A DNA stretch of 64,000 nucleotides from Geothrix sp. (lineage in GTDB: Bacteria > Acidobacteriota > Holophagae > Holophagales > Holophagaceae): NCBI RefSeq assembly GCF_030219325.1, contig NZ_CP126625.1, positions 2,840,857-2,904,856 of the forward strand, given 5' to 3'. Below the pieces are notes generated by a model. It saw nothing but the letters and a program-made list of their open reading frames with translations, was not told the DNA's origin and made no database searches. The position numbers and the translations under genes are program-made. Of the stretch, positions 55,341-64,000 are shown one piece after another. Position 1 is the stretch's first letter, and each line of letters begins with the position of its first letter.

Positions 55341-57860
55341 TCAGTTGTTCAGCGCGCCTGCGGTGATCCAGGCGGAGATGAGGGACTGGTTCGCCGCCGA
55401 CACGCTGCGGTGGCCGCCGGCCAGCTGGGCCACCAGGGCGCTGGTCCCCGGACTGCCCGGCACGACCCGCAAGCCGGAGCGGGTGGTGGCGGCGACATTC
55501 ACCAGGTTGGCGTAGGCATTGCCCGCGGTCAGGTTCATGCCGGCATCCCCGTTCTGGCCATGGCAGCCGATGCAGAGCGGCGTGAAGATCGTCGTCTGCA
55601 GCTGGGTCAAGGTGGGTGCGGTGCCCCCGGCGGTCACGGTGATGGTCCGGGTGGCGGGAGTGGGATCGGCCAGCCCCTTGGAATCCGTGGCGGTCAGGGT
55701 GACGGTGTAGGTACCGGCCGTGGCGAAGGTGTGGTTGCCCGGTGCCAGCAGGGTGGAGGTACTGCCGTCCCCGAAGGACCAGAGGACGGTCACGGTGTCG
55801 CCGTTGGGATCGGAGACGGTGCCGGTGAAGGAGACCGCCTGTCCGGCCGTGATGCTGACATTGGCCGCGGGGGCCGTGATGACCGCGTCAGGTGGCTGGT
55901 TGACCGCCGCGGGCTGCACGGTGATGGTCCGGGTGGGCGGATTGGGATCCGCCAGCCCCAGGGAATCGGTGGCCGTGAAGCGGACCGTGTAGGTGCCGGC
56001 CGCGCTGTAGACGTGATTCCCGGGCGAGAGCAGGGTCGACGTGCCACCGTCCCCGAAGGTCCAGAGGACGGTTACGGAGTTGCCATCGGGATCCGTGGCC
56101 ATGCCCGAGAAGGAGACGGGCTGGCCCGCCACCACCGTGACGTTGCCGACGGGGGCGGTGATCGTCCCGACCGGCGCCTGGTTTCCGGTGGCGGCCTGCA
56201 CGGTGACGGTGCGGGTGGGCGGGTTGGGATCCACCAGGCCTTTGGCATCGGTGGCGGTCAGACGCACGGTGTAGGTGCCCGCCATGGGGAACAGGTGGCT
56301 GCCCGGTGACAGCATCGACGAAGTGCTCCCGTCGCCGAAGGTCCAGAGCACGGTGACGGCATCCCCGTCGGGATCCGAGGCGGTGCCCGCGAAGGACACG
56401 GACTGGCCCGCCTGGATGGTCACATCCGCCGAGGGGGACGTGATCGTGGCCGTCGGGGGATGGTTGGTGGGCGTCCCGCTGGCTGGGAGGATCTGGCCCC
56501 GGAGCTCGCCCGTGGGCTGGGCCTGGGTGAGCACGTTCAGGTAGAAGCTGCCGTTGGCGAGGGCCGCGCTGAAGCCCACCCAGTCACCGGCGAAGGGCCC
56601 CTTGAGGTTCCGTGCCCGGATCCGGCCACTCACCGCGAAGCCGCTGCCGGCATGGTCGTCGTCCTCCTCCCCGAAGTCCTCACCGCGCGACAGCGTGGCG
56701 ACCAGAGCACCCGTGGCGCCGGGCAGCCCCTGCCGGATCTCGATGCGGCGGACATTCCGGATGCCCGTGAGGGAGACGGTGTAGCGCAGCGCCGGGCCCG
56801 AGGACACGTGGTCATCGGAGACGCTGCTGCCGCTGGCCAGGGAGAAGGTGGCCTGGCCGGTGGCCTGGGTGGTGACCGGCGGGACCTCGTCACCGCCGCT
56901 GAGGGTGGCCGTGAACTGGGCCGTGGCCGTGGGTGCCGACGAGGGGACGGCGGCCATGACCACGCCGCGGCTGGTGCTGGTCCAGTAGACGTTGCCATTG
57001 GGGGCCACGGCGACCGCCGAAGGCTGGGGGTCCCCGCTGTGGATCACCGTGCGGGTCATGGACGTGAGGTCCAGGGCGTTGACGGTGTTTTTCCCGCCGG
57101 AGGCCCCGGCCACGCCGGGCGTGGGTACTTCCGTGAAGTAGAGGAGATTCTCGGAGGTGTCGAGGGCCAGCCCACGGGGGGCTTTCAGGCCCGAGAGAAC
57201 CACGCCGCCGGAGCCATCAGGCGCCCGGTGGTAGATGAGTCCGGCGGCGCTGCTGGTCCAGTACAGGTCCCCGGAGGCGGCCGCCACGAGGGTGGTCTTC
57301 TCCGGCCCGGCGGGATCGGGGATGGCGGAGATCGCCCCGCCCCGCACGATCACGGCGGCGGTGCCGCCTGAGGAGGTCGTGCCCGCGAGGTAGACCCGGT
57401 CCGCGGAATCCACGGCCAGGGCGGTGGCGGGCAGCATGCCACCGGCGTGCAGCACGGAGGGGGCGCCATCGGTGGCCCCCTGGGTCATGAGGGCGCCGCG
57501 GTTCGCATCCACCCAGTAGAGCCTTCCGGCATGGTTGGCGGCGATGCCGGAGCGCACGGCGGGATCGGCGCCCTGCACGCGCAAGGCCCCGGTGCGCAGA
57601 TCGACCCGGGCGATGGACGCGTCCAGCGGGTTGGTGGATTCCTGGGAGACGACCAGGGTGTTCGCCCCGCCAAGGGCGAGGCCCGTGGGCCGGGCCAGAC
57701 CCGAGGCCACCTGGGTGTAGGTGAAGGGAGCCGCGGTCGCGGGCGGATCCGTAGCGGGGGTCTGGGCGTTCTGGGAGGATCCCTTCCCGCAGTTCAGGTG
57801 GGGCACGGTGAGCAGCGCCACCCCAAGCAACGAGGACAGTCCGAGGATTCGGGATTTCAT
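55341..57860 (-). CDS. Exported propeller/CHRD/PKD protein with C-terminal heme c
   Basis: An 839-residue lipoprotein-like protein; the leader ends VPHLNC. In order it has an NHL-type propeller (about 45-310; ARPTGLALGG, RLYWVDANRG, PRGLALDTSENLLYFTE), a CHRD domain (about 314-460; TATLSGGDEVPPV to GELRGQILP), three PKD domains of about 90 residues each (VTVLWTFGDGSTS repeated), and a C-terminal cytochrome module with CIGCHGQNG near residue 762. AAGGAG precedes the ATG. It is probably a cell-surface adhesion or redox protein. The three PKD units are very similar, so recent duplication is likely. Confidence 0.85.
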   Translation of the reverse strand: MKSRILGLSSLLGVALLTVPHLNCGKGSSQNAQTPATDPPATAAPFTYTQVASGLARPTGLALGGANTLVVSQESTNPLDASIARVDLRTGALRVQGADPAVRSGIAANHAGRLYWVDANRGALMTQGATDGAPSVLHAGGMLPATALAVDSADRVYLAGTTSSGGTAAVIVRGGAISAIPDPAGPEKTTLVAAASGDLYWTSSAAGLIYHRAPDGSGGVVLSGLKAPRGLALDTSENLLYFTEVPTPGVAGASGGKNTVNALDLTSMTRTVIHSGDPQPSAVAVAPNGNVYWTSTSRGVVMAAVPSSAPTATAQFTATLSGGDEVPPVTTQATGQATFSLASGSSVSDDHVSSGPALRYTVSLTGIRNVRRIEIRQGLPGATGALVATLSRGEDFGEEDDDHAGSGFAVSGRIRARNLKGPFAGDWVGFSAALANGSFYLNVLTQAQPTGELRGQILPASGTPTNHPPTATITSPSADVTIQAGQSVSFAGTASDPDGDAVTVLWTFGDGSTSSMLSPGSHLFPMAGTYTVRLTATDAKGLVDPNPPTRTVTVQAATGNQAPVGTITAPVGNVTVVAGQPVSFSGMATDPDGNSVTVLWTFGDGGTSTLLSPGNHVYSAAGTYTVRFTATDSLGLADPNPPTRTITVQPAAVNQPPDAVITAPAANVSITAGQAVSFTGTVSDPNGDTVTVLWSFGDGSTSTLLAPGNHTFATAGTYTVTLTATDSKGLADPTPATRTITVTAGGTAPTLTQLQTTIFTPLCIGCHGQNGDAGMNLTAGNAYANLVNVAATTRSGLRVVPGSPGTSALVAQLAGGHRSVSAANQSLISAWITAGALNN

Positions 57861-58391
57861 GGAAATGCTCCTTGTGGAAGAACTGGACACCTCGAATGCG
57901 ACCCTGAGAACAGAGCCGCCCGGCGAGGAGCAGAGGAAACCGTGGAGGCCGAGGCGGCCTCAGGACAAACGCATCGTCCCGATCGGAGGGGTGCACCACG
58001 CGGATTCCGGCCCTGGCGAAGGACCACCCCCGAAAGGGCAGCCAGGCTGGGTTTCCGACAACGATCGAGGTCTGGGGCTCCGGGTATCCAAAGACCGGAG
58101 CGGTAGGGCAAACATGTCCCATGCCCCGGAATGCGTCAAGGATCGAAAGGTCTAGACGATCTGCCAGGACAAGCATTCACAGGGGCTTGGGATTGATTTT
58201 TTTTCTTCGCTGCCCCGGGGGAAATCCGGAGGCACGATCCAGCTAGATCGGGATGACTAGGACGAACGTGTCCGATGGCGGGATCCCGGCAGTGCCGGAA
58301 GGCCGCGCCGATGCTGCATCTTCCGATTGGGGCGGCCCGCCGGATCCGCGATTGACAGAGACTGTCTCATTCATTCCCGGGGACGGCCGAT
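57861..58391. other. Intergenic region upstream of the PKD gene
   Basis: No gene is convincing; open frames on both strands lack recognisable domains. The minus-strand promoter of the PKD gene must lie here. A T-run of eight occurs near 58197. I looked for riboswitch motifs and saw none complete. Confidence 0.45.
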
Positions 58392-59621
58392 TCAACCACC
58401 GCGCTCGGTGGCCTTGAAGCTCCGGTAGAGCAGCAGGTCGTAGAGGATCTTGAGCCCCCCGGCGAGGAAGAAGGGCAGCCCGCCGAGGGCGGGGACGGCG
58501 AGCATGGGGCCGGCCAGGACGGGTGAGATGGCTGCGCCGGTGGTGCGCGCGATGCCCGTGACGCCGGCGGCGGCGGAGCGCTCGTCGGGCGCCACCACGG
58601 CCATGGTGTAGGCCTGGCGCGTGGGCACGTCCATCTGCGAGATGCTGAAGCGCAGCAGCAGCATGGCGATGGCGAGCGGCAGGCTGGGCATGAGCGGCAC
58701 CAGGATCAGCAGCACGTTCGAGGGGATGTGGGTGTAGACCATGGTGCGGATGAGGCCGATGCGCCCGGCCAGCTTCACGGCATAGAGGCTGGAGAGGCCC
58801 GCCAGCACGTTGGCCACGAAGAAGATGGAGCCCAGCGTGCCCGGGGCCACGCCGAACTTCTGGTGGAACCAGTAGGCTACGAGGCTCTGGATGACGAAGC
58901 CCCCGGCGAAGGCGTCCAGGGAGAAGAGAGCCGACAGCTTGAACACCACGCCCTTCGAGGCATGCAGCCCCCAGCGCCCGGCCGCGGCGGCCGTCGGCGG
59001 AGCCTCCACGGCCCCGCTCAGCTTCGCGAAGAGGGCCGCCAGCAGCAGCCCCACGGCGGCGTAGGCGAAGATCAGCACCCGGTAGCTGGCCACCGGGGCC
59101 AGGCCGGAGCTCTGCAGGGCCTGGGCGGTCCAGCCGCCGGCCAGGGCGCCCAGGGCGGTGGCGAAGGAGCCCGTGAGGTTGTACCAGGCGAAGACGCCGG
59201 TGCGGCGGTCCTCGGGCAGCACCTGGGACAGGGCCGCCTGCTCGATGGCCAGGAAGGGGCCCACTTCGTTGCCGGAGGGGCTGATGACGCCGAAGGTGGC
59301 GGCCAGCACCAGCACCGTGAAGTCGCCGCTGAGGGCGAAGGGCACACCCGCCAGCAGCATGAGGGCCGAGCCCAGGGCGAGCATGCGCTTGCGGCCCACA
59401 CGGTCGGCGTGGAGGGTGATCCAGAGCGAGATGAGCGTGTCGCCCACCAGGGTGAGCGTCAGCAGCAGGCCGATGCGCCCCTCGCTGAAGCCGAGCCCGG
59501 CCAGGTACAGCACCAGCACCACGGAGAGGAAGCCGTACGAGAACATCCGCGCCGCCCGCGTCACGAAGAGCAGCCGGCCATCGGGGCCGAGGAGGGAGGG
59601 GGCCGCGCCGGGGGAGGTCAT
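58392..59621 (-). CDS. MFS transporter
   Basis: A 409-residue protein with twelve hydrophobic helices. The signature loop between helices 2 and 3 reads LHADRVGRKRMLALG, and the symmetrical position in the second half carries AVKLAGRIGL. A drug- or metabolite-efflux role is typical of this subgroup (LRFSISQMDVPTRQAYTMAVV), but the substrate is unknown. It lies downstream of the hybrid kinase on the same strand, 35 bp apart, so co-transcription is possible. Confidence 0.9.
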   Translation of the reverse strand: MTSPGAAPSLLGPDGRLLFVTRAARMFSYGFLSVVLVLYLAGLGFSEGRIGLLLTLTLVGDTLISLWITLHADRVGRKRMLALGSALMLLAGVPFALSGDFTVLVLAATFGVISPSGNEVGPFLAIEQAALSQVLPEDRRTGVFAWYNLTGSFATALGALAGGWTAQALQSSGLAPVASYRVLIFAYAAVGLLLAALFAKLSGAVEAPPTAAAAGRWGLHASKGVVFKLSALFSLDAFAGGFVIQSLVAYWFHQKFGVAPGTLGSIFFVANVLAGLSSLYAVKLAGRIGLIRTMVYTHIPSNVLLILVPLMPSLPLAIAMLLLRFSISQMDVPTRQAYTMAVVAPDERSAAAGVTGIARTTGAAISPVLAGPMLAVPALGGLPFFLAGGLKILYDLLLYRSFKATERGG

Positions 59622-59656
59622 AGGCCTCCCATTCTAAGGGTGCCGGGCCAGGGCTT

Positions 59657-62386
59657 TCAGACCCGCACGAAGGGGGCCAGGTGCGCCTGGAGTTCCTTCA
59701 TGCCGAAGGGCTTGGAGAGCAGGGTGACGTGGCGGTGCGCCTGGACCAGATCCTGGGCGGCCTGGTCGGCCCGGCCCGTGGTCAGGAGCACCGGCACCGT
59801 GGGCAGCAGGGCCCGCAGCCGCGGCAGGGTCCCCGCGCCCCCCAGGCCCGGCATGTTCATGTCCAGGATGACCACGTCGGGACGGAGGCCGCCCTCCACC
59901 CGGGCCAGGGCCTCTTCGCCGGTGGCGGCCAGGCAGGGCAGGTGCCCGAGGAGCTCGAGCATGCCCAGCATGGAGTTCTGGATCAGCTCGTCGTCGTCCA
60001 CCAGCAGGACCTCCAGGGACCCGCCGAAGGGCAGGGTGCGATAGGCCCCGGAGGGTTCGGCGGGCTGGGCTGGGCCGGCGCTGGCCGGGAAGCGCAGGAG
60101 GACGCAGGTGCCCTGGCCCGGCTCGCTCCGGAGCTCCATCTCGCCCTGGTGGGTCTTGACCGTGCTGTAGACGATGGACAGGCCCAGCCCCGTGCCCTTG
60201 CCCACCTCCTTGGTGGTGAAGAAGGGATCCAGGGCCCGGTCCATGACCTCCTTTTCCATGCCCATGCCTGTGTCCTGGACCTGCACCTCGACCCAGCGGC
60301 TGGGGAGGTTCCGGGTCCGCAGGGTGAGGGTGCCGTTCTCCGGCATGGCGTCCACGGCGTTCACGCAGAGGTTCATGAAGGCGTGGTTCAGGGCTCCCGC
60401 GTCGCCGCGGACCAGGTGCAGCGCCGGATCCAGGTCCATCTCGAGCCGGATCTTGGACAGGGTGGTGCGCTCGAGCAGCCGGACCTCCTCCCGCATGATG
60501 GCGTTGAGGTCCAGGTCCTGCTGCTCCTCCACGGCGTTCTGCCGCGCGAAGCTGAGCAGGCCCTTCAGCATGTTGCCGCCCCGCTCCGCGGCCTTGATGA
60601 TGGTGCCGAAGGCGCGCTGGACCGGGCTTCCCGCCGGCTGGGACTCGATGTGGGCGGAGGCCAGTCCGAGGATCGCCCCCAGGACGTTGTTCATGTCGTG
60701 GGCCACGCCTCCGGCGAGGCTGCCGAGGCTCTCCAGCTTCTGGGCCTGGTGGAGCTGGGCCTGCAGGAACTGCTGCCGTTCCTCCGCCTCCCGGCGCTTG
60801 GTGACGTCGGTGATGATGCCGACCAGGGTGTGCAGGCTTCCGTCCGGGTTCTCCAGGCGACGCCCCGACAGGTGGCCCCAGAAGGTGCTCCCGTCGGCCC
60901 GGATGAACAGCCGCTCCACGGAGACGAGGTCGATCTCCCCGGTGATGATCATCCGCATCCGCGCATCGGCGATCCGCCTTTCGGACGGGTGCAGGTGCTC
61001 GGGGTAGGTGGTCCCGATCAGCTGCTCCAGGGGCATCCCGAACATCTCCGCCATGCGCCGGTTCGCGAAGGAGATCTCGCCCCGGTCGGACACCAGGATG
61101 ATGCCGGCTTCGGAGGCCTCGAAGATGGTCCTGAGCTTGGCCTCGTTCTCCCGCAGCAGGGCCTCGGCCTGCTTGCGCTCGGTGATGTCGTGGATGATGG
61201 AGTACAGCACCCGGCGGTGGCCCGCCAGGACGCGGCTGGAGGAGACCTCCACCTCGCGGAGGGAGCCATCCGCCAGGCGGTGCTGGAATTCGAAGCGGGC
61301 CCCTTCGTCCTCCCGGATGGAGGCCATGATCCGCTGGAGCTCCCCCTCCGGCAGGATGTTGATGTCCGAGATGTGCAGCTCCAGCATCCGCTCCGGCGCG
61401 TAGCCGTAGAAGGCAGTGGCGGCGCGGTTGGCGTCGAGGATGCGGCCATCCTCGGGGTCGATCATCAGCATCACCGACGAGTTGTCGGTGAACTGGTGGC
61501 GATGGGCGGCCTCGCTCATCCGCAGGGCCTCCTCCGCCCGCCGGCGCTCCAGCTCTCCGGCCGCCCGGTCCGCCACCAGCTTCAGCAGCGCTTCGGCCAG
61601 TTCCGGCTCCTTCAGCGGGCGCCGGCCGATCAGGGCGATCAGGCCGATGGGCTTCCCGGTGTGGCCCCAGAGGGTCACCCCCAGGTAGCTCTCGGCCCTG
61701 AGGTCCCGGAGCACCTCATCCTTGGGGAAGGAGGCGGCCACCCCGGAGGGGAAGCAGCACACCGCCTTTCCCGCGAGCACGCCACAGGGCGTGTCCTTCA
61801 GGGCGTAGGAGACGTTGTCCTCGAAGCGGCCGTCACACCACATTGCGAGCGTCTTCGCCGTCAGGCCATCGCCTTCGAGGACATCGATGCAGACGAATTC
61901 CACGGCGAACTGCTCGGCCAGGAACCGGGCCAGGGACTGGAAGAAGTCCTCGCCCGGCCCAAGGGCGCCACTGGCCAGGAAGGCCAGCACCTCCTCGGTG
62001 CGGTGATGCCGGGTCAGGTCCGTGAAGGTGATGACGGGGTTCTCGCCAAGCCGGGCGCAGGCGGCCCGGACGAACCGCCAGGAGCCGTCCCGCTGCCGCA
62101 TGGGGAGGTCCATGGGCGCCATGGGCCGGCTCCCGTCCCTGGGGGGCCGCAGCGCCTCCGCCCAGGCCCCCTGCAGCTGCTGGCGGGTGGCGGGGTCTGG
62201 AAGGAACGACTCCCACCATGCTCCGGCGTCCCGGAGATCCCCGCTCCCGTAGCCGAAGAGCTCCGTGAACGCCAGGTTGGGGCAGAGGGCCTCCTCCACG
62301 GGATCCCACGCCACCATGGCCAGGGGCAGGCTGTCCACCCATTGGCAGGCGGGGGGGACCTGAGGCGGCGGGAGTGGCGAGGTCAT
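59657..62386 (-). CDS. Hybrid histidine kinase with PAS, GAF and receiver domains
   Basis: A 909-residue soluble hybrid kinase. It has an N-terminal PAS (about 20-115), a GAF-like domain (about 130-285; AEQFAVEFVCIDVL, AGKAVCCFPSGVA), and two PAS domains (IDPEDGRILDANRAATAFYGY; SDRGEISFANRRMAEMFG). HisKA (GGVAHDMNNVLGAILG), HATPase (GTGLGLSIVYSTVKTHQG) and a C-terminal receiver (VLLVDDDELIQNSM, phospho-Asp in VVILDMNMPG) follow. There is no membrane helix. The start at 62386 is a choice among ATGs at 62455, 62428 and 62386, none with a clear ribosome binding site. The output is unknown. Confidence 0.9.
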   Translation of the reverse strand: MTSPLPPPQVPPACQWVDSLPLAMVAWDPVEEALCPNLAFTELFGYGSGDLRDAGAWWESFLPDPATRQQLQGAWAEALRPPRDGSRPMAPMDLPMRQRDGSWRFVRAACARLGENPVITFTDLTRHHRTEEVLAFLASGALGPGEDFFQSLARFLAEQFAVEFVCIDVLEGDGLTAKTLAMWCDGRFEDNVSYALKDTPCGVLAGKAVCCFPSGVAASFPKDEVLRDLRAESYLGVTLWGHTGKPIGLIALIGRRPLKEPELAEALLKLVADRAAGELERRRAEEALRMSEAAHRHQFTDNSSVMLMIDPEDGRILDANRAATAFYGYAPERMLELHISDINILPEGELQRIMASIREDEGARFEFQHRLADGSLREVEVSSSRVLAGHRRVLYSIIHDITERKQAEALLRENEAKLRTIFEASEAGIILVSDRGEISFANRRMAEMFGMPLEQLIGTTYPEHLHPSERRIADARMRMIITGEIDLVSVERLFIRADGSTFWGHLSGRRLENPDGSLHTLVGIITDVTKRREAEERQQFLQAQLHQAQKLESLGSLAGGVAHDMNNVLGAILGLASAHIESQPAGSPVQRAFGTIIKAAERGGNMLKGLLSFARQNAVEEQQDLDLNAIMREEVRLLERTTLSKIRLEMDLDPALHLVRGDAGALNHAFMNLCVNAVDAMPENGTLTLRTRNLPSRWVEVQVQDTGMGMEKEVMDRALDPFFTTKEVGKGTGLGLSIVYSTVKTHQGEMELRSEPGQGTCVLLRFPASAGPAQPAEPSGAYRTLPFGGSLEVLLVDDDELIQNSMLGMLELLGHLPCLAATGEEALARVEGGLRPDVVILDMNMPGLGGAGTLPRLRALLPTVPVLLTTGRADQAAQDLVQAHRHVTLLSKPFGMKELQAHLAPFVRV

Positions 62387-62520
62387 GCAGGGGCCCCGGG
62401 GGAGATTCCATCTATTCGGCTTGACCATCCCATCGCAGTAACCCGGTGCCGTCAACCGGGCCTAGCCGCTCCGGTCATCCCGGCTGTCTGGATCCACCTT
62501 CTTCAGGGATACTTGACCCC

Positions 62521-63090
62521 ATGTCCCTCCTTGCCCGCCCCGCCGTCCGCTGGCCCGCCCTCCTCGGCCTCTGGGCCCTGGCGGGGGCGGTGGCCTGGAT
62601 CGTGACGGTGCAGGTCTTCCTCCTGGTCCTGAACCCGTTCTGCCACCTGCAGCGGCCCGGGTTCTCGCACCTGGAGGTGGTGAGCGTGGACCGGAACGCG
62701 GACAGCCAGATCACGGACTTCGTGACGGCGAAGCAGGGCGAGGAGACGCGGGTGCTCACCGTCAGCAAGGCCGAGGCCGCCGAACTGCACCCGCACGACG
62801 AGGTGTGGATCCTGGACGCCTGGTACGCGGACAGCCTGCGCCCAACCCAGTTCCTGCTGACGCCCCAGCGCATCCTGCTGGAATACCCGCTGCTGCTCCT
62901 GCTGCCGGTGGCCCTGGGCCTCTGGCGCGTGCGCCGCGCCCGCCGGGAGGCCGAGGCCGCCCCGCCCCCGCCCGTGCGCCGCACCTTCACCGACGACTTC
63001 CACCTGCGCGCCCAGCGCTTCGCCAAGCCGGAGGCCGCCGATGCTGGCGCCGGGATGACTGAGACCAAGAACACCGATGGGGAACGATAG
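62521..63090 (+). CDS. Two-helix membrane protein of unknown function
   Basis: A 189-residue protein with membrane helices near 10-37 (LLGLWALAGAVAWIVTVQVFLLVL) and about 120-138 (YPLLLLLPVALGLWRV). Between them is a domain of about 80 residues outside the membrane (HLEVVSVDRNADSQITDFVTAKQGEETRVLTV), and a charged tail follows. No family was recognised. The last codons (TETKNTDGER) come from an AACACCGATGG word like those in the 43-kb hairpins. Confidence 0.65.
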   Translation: MSLLARPAVRWPALLGLWALAGAVAWIVTVQVFLLVLNPFCHLQRPGFSHLEVVSVDRNADSQITDFVTAKQGEETRVLTVSKAEAAELHPHDEVWILDAWYADSLRPTQFLLTPQRILLEYPLLLLLPVALGLWRVRRARREAEAAPPPPVRRTFTDDFHLRAQRFAKPEAADAGAGMTETKNTDGER

Positions 63091-63149
63091 GACCTGATCG
63101 GCTTTCCTCCGGGGCCGGGCGATGTCCGCCCTGGTCGCCGCGAAGGGGC

Positions 63150-63644
63150 TCAGCCCTGCTTGTCGGGGGTTTCCGCCTTGGGCGGATCGGCCTTGGGAGC
63201 CTCGGCCTTCGGCGCCTCGGCGGGCTTCACAGGGGCCTTGGCCTTCGGGACTTCCACCGGGCGGGTGGCGGCCTGGTAGGTCTTCCAGGATTCCTCGGCC
63301 TTGCGGTGGATCTCCTCCGCCCGTTCGCGATGGACCTCCGCCTTCTTCTGCAGACCATCGGCCTGGCGCTTGGCCTGGTCGGCCTTCTTCAAAGCCTCGG
63401 CCTCGGCCCGCTTGTAGGCGGCCTGCCGGGTCTTCTCCTGGGCCGCGCGGCGCTTCTGCGCCCGGGCCTCGCCGGCAAGCCTGTCCGCCTGCGCCTCCCG
63501 CTTCTCCAGTTCCTCGGTGCGCCGGGCCGACTTGTCGGCTGCCTTCGCCTTCATCGGGGCGGGCCCACTGGGTTTCGGGGTCGGGTCGGGAGTCTGGGCT
63601 CCCAGGAACACGGGCAGGAACAGGGTGCAGGCCAGCAGCTTCAT
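63150..63644 (-). CDS. Exported coiled-coil, Lys/Ala/Glu-rich protein
   Basis: A 164-residue protein: signal peptide (KLLACTLFLPVFLGAQ), then a continuous charged helix or coiled coil at about 35-125 (SARRTEELEKREAQADRLAG, AEALKKADQAKRQADGLQKK) and a KAEAPKADPPK-type tail. The composition resembles periplasmic TolA-like or cell-wall spacer proteins, but no catalytic domain is present. It is divergent from the DUF2164 gene. Confidence 0.7.
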   Translation of the reverse strand: MKLLACTLFLPVFLGAQTPDPTPKPSGPAPMKAKAADKSARRTEELEKREAQADRLAGEARAQKRRAAQEKTRQAAYKRAEAEALKKADQAKRQADGLQKKAEVHRERAEEIHRKAEESWKTYQAATRPVEVPKAKAPVKPAEAPKAEAPKADPPKAETPDKQG

Positions 63645-63771
63645 GGGAAACCTCGGGGTTGGGAATGGGAAGCCTCCATTCTGCACCCCCGCCGACCCGG
63701 ATCGGAACCTTTGCACACCGTTTCCCAGCCCCGTCAACCGCAGCCACACTGAAGGCTCGCGCGAGGCATCC

Positions 63772-64000
63772 ATGGACATCAAGCTCACCCCCGACACCGA
63801 GAAGCGCCTGGCCGGCCCCATCCAGCGCTTCGTAGCCGAGGAGTACGGCGAAAGCATCGGCGAGCTGGGCGCGGGCAACTTCCTGCGCTTCTGCCTGAAG
63901 GAGATCGGCCCCGCCATCTACAACCAGGCCATCAGCGATGCACAGGGCTGCCTGCAGGAGCGGGTGACGGACCTGGAGAACATCTGCTTCGCCGAGGAGA
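63772..64000 (+). CDS. DUF2164 family protein (3' end outside window)
   Basis: The 76 visible residues (MDIKLTPDTEKRLAGPIQRF, EEYGESIGELGAGNFLRFCL, EIGPAIYNQAISDAQ) match the DUF2164 family of about 80-residue bacterial proteins of unknown role, so only the last few codons should be missing. The ATG follows GAGG. The frame is open to the edge of the window. Confidence 0.85.
   Translation, partial: MDIKLTPDTEKRLAGPIQRFVAEEYGESIGELGAGNFLRFCLKEIGPAIYNQAISDAQGCLQERVTDLENICFAEE

Noticed and set aside
58000-58140. Cyclic-di-GMP (GEMM) riboswitch, suggested by GGGCAAAC
   Set aside because: The expected GACGCAAAGCC and tetraloop-receptor parts are absent on both strands.
59681-62605. A 974-residue open frame antisense to the hybrid kinase
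   Set aside because: Same reason: no domain, shadow composition, and a perfect kinase on the other strand.

Overview
The window is high-GC, densely coded bacterial chromosome, and its gene content suggests the Holophagae branch of Acidobacteriota (Geothrix- or Holophaga-like). This placement is inferred: the evidence is the multiheme-cytochrome Rieske/cytochrome b operon, porin-cytochrome and carboxypeptidase-regulatory-like cupredoxin, CHRD/PKD/cytochrome fusions, Gly-Gly-Val-Val-repeat proteins and abundant PAS-type kinases. No rRNA, tRNA, complete insertion sequence or CRISPR array was found.

Left part (1-17.9 kb). A propeller/Y_Y_Y histidine kinase with its NarL-type regulator is followed by a PQ-loop protein, an exported isoaspartyl methyltransferase, a frameshifted surface lipoprotein, a lysozyme-inhibitor-like protein and a VIT/vWA protein. 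An ECF sigma factor is translationally coupled to a probable anti-sigma protein and lies opposite a surE-acyP-apt run. An NtrY-like kinase ends this part. From 17.9 to 22.0 kb lies a compositionally foreign restriction-modification island: methyltransferase, C-box, controller protein, candidate endonuclease, then an opposing vsr-dcm pair. Just beyond it is the 3' stump of a native-looking homologue of the island's first methyltransferase, which points to gene replacement or insertion.

Middle (22-41.5 kb). DUF4242 and vanadium-haloperoxidase-like proteins, an OmpW porin next to an 85-bp tandem repeat, two Rrf2 regulators with a palindromic operator, rimI-tsaB, a hemerythrin, rpmB and a short dprA precede the main metabolic locus. 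That locus is an eight-gene, tightly packed operon (37.8 to 29.4 kb, minus strand): porin-cytochrome, cupredoxin, GltD-like FAD/4Fe-4S oxidoreductase, Rieske protein, cytochrome b6-like subunit, subunit-IV-like protein, octaheme cytochrome c and a monoheme lipoprotein. A PAS-LuxR regulator lies just upstream. Together they look like a menaquinol-linked bc complex wired to a soluble NAD(P)H or ferredoxin module on the inside and to cytochromes or copper proteins outside. topA follows.

Right part (41.5-64 kb). A strongly AT-rich PIN-domain gene abuts topA. From 42.7 to 45.5 kb every gene is separated by long hairpins built from short degenerate words, including one element of about 180 bp present twice. 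A DinB gene, a ferredoxin reductase and a DinB C-terminal stump precede a 1370-residue orphan membrane protein with a very large extracytoplasmic domain, the most unfamiliar protein here. The window ends with a hydrolase, an epimerase-like protein, a PKD/CHRD/cytochrome protein, an MFS transporter, a hybrid histidine kinase and a DUF2164 gene cut by the edge.
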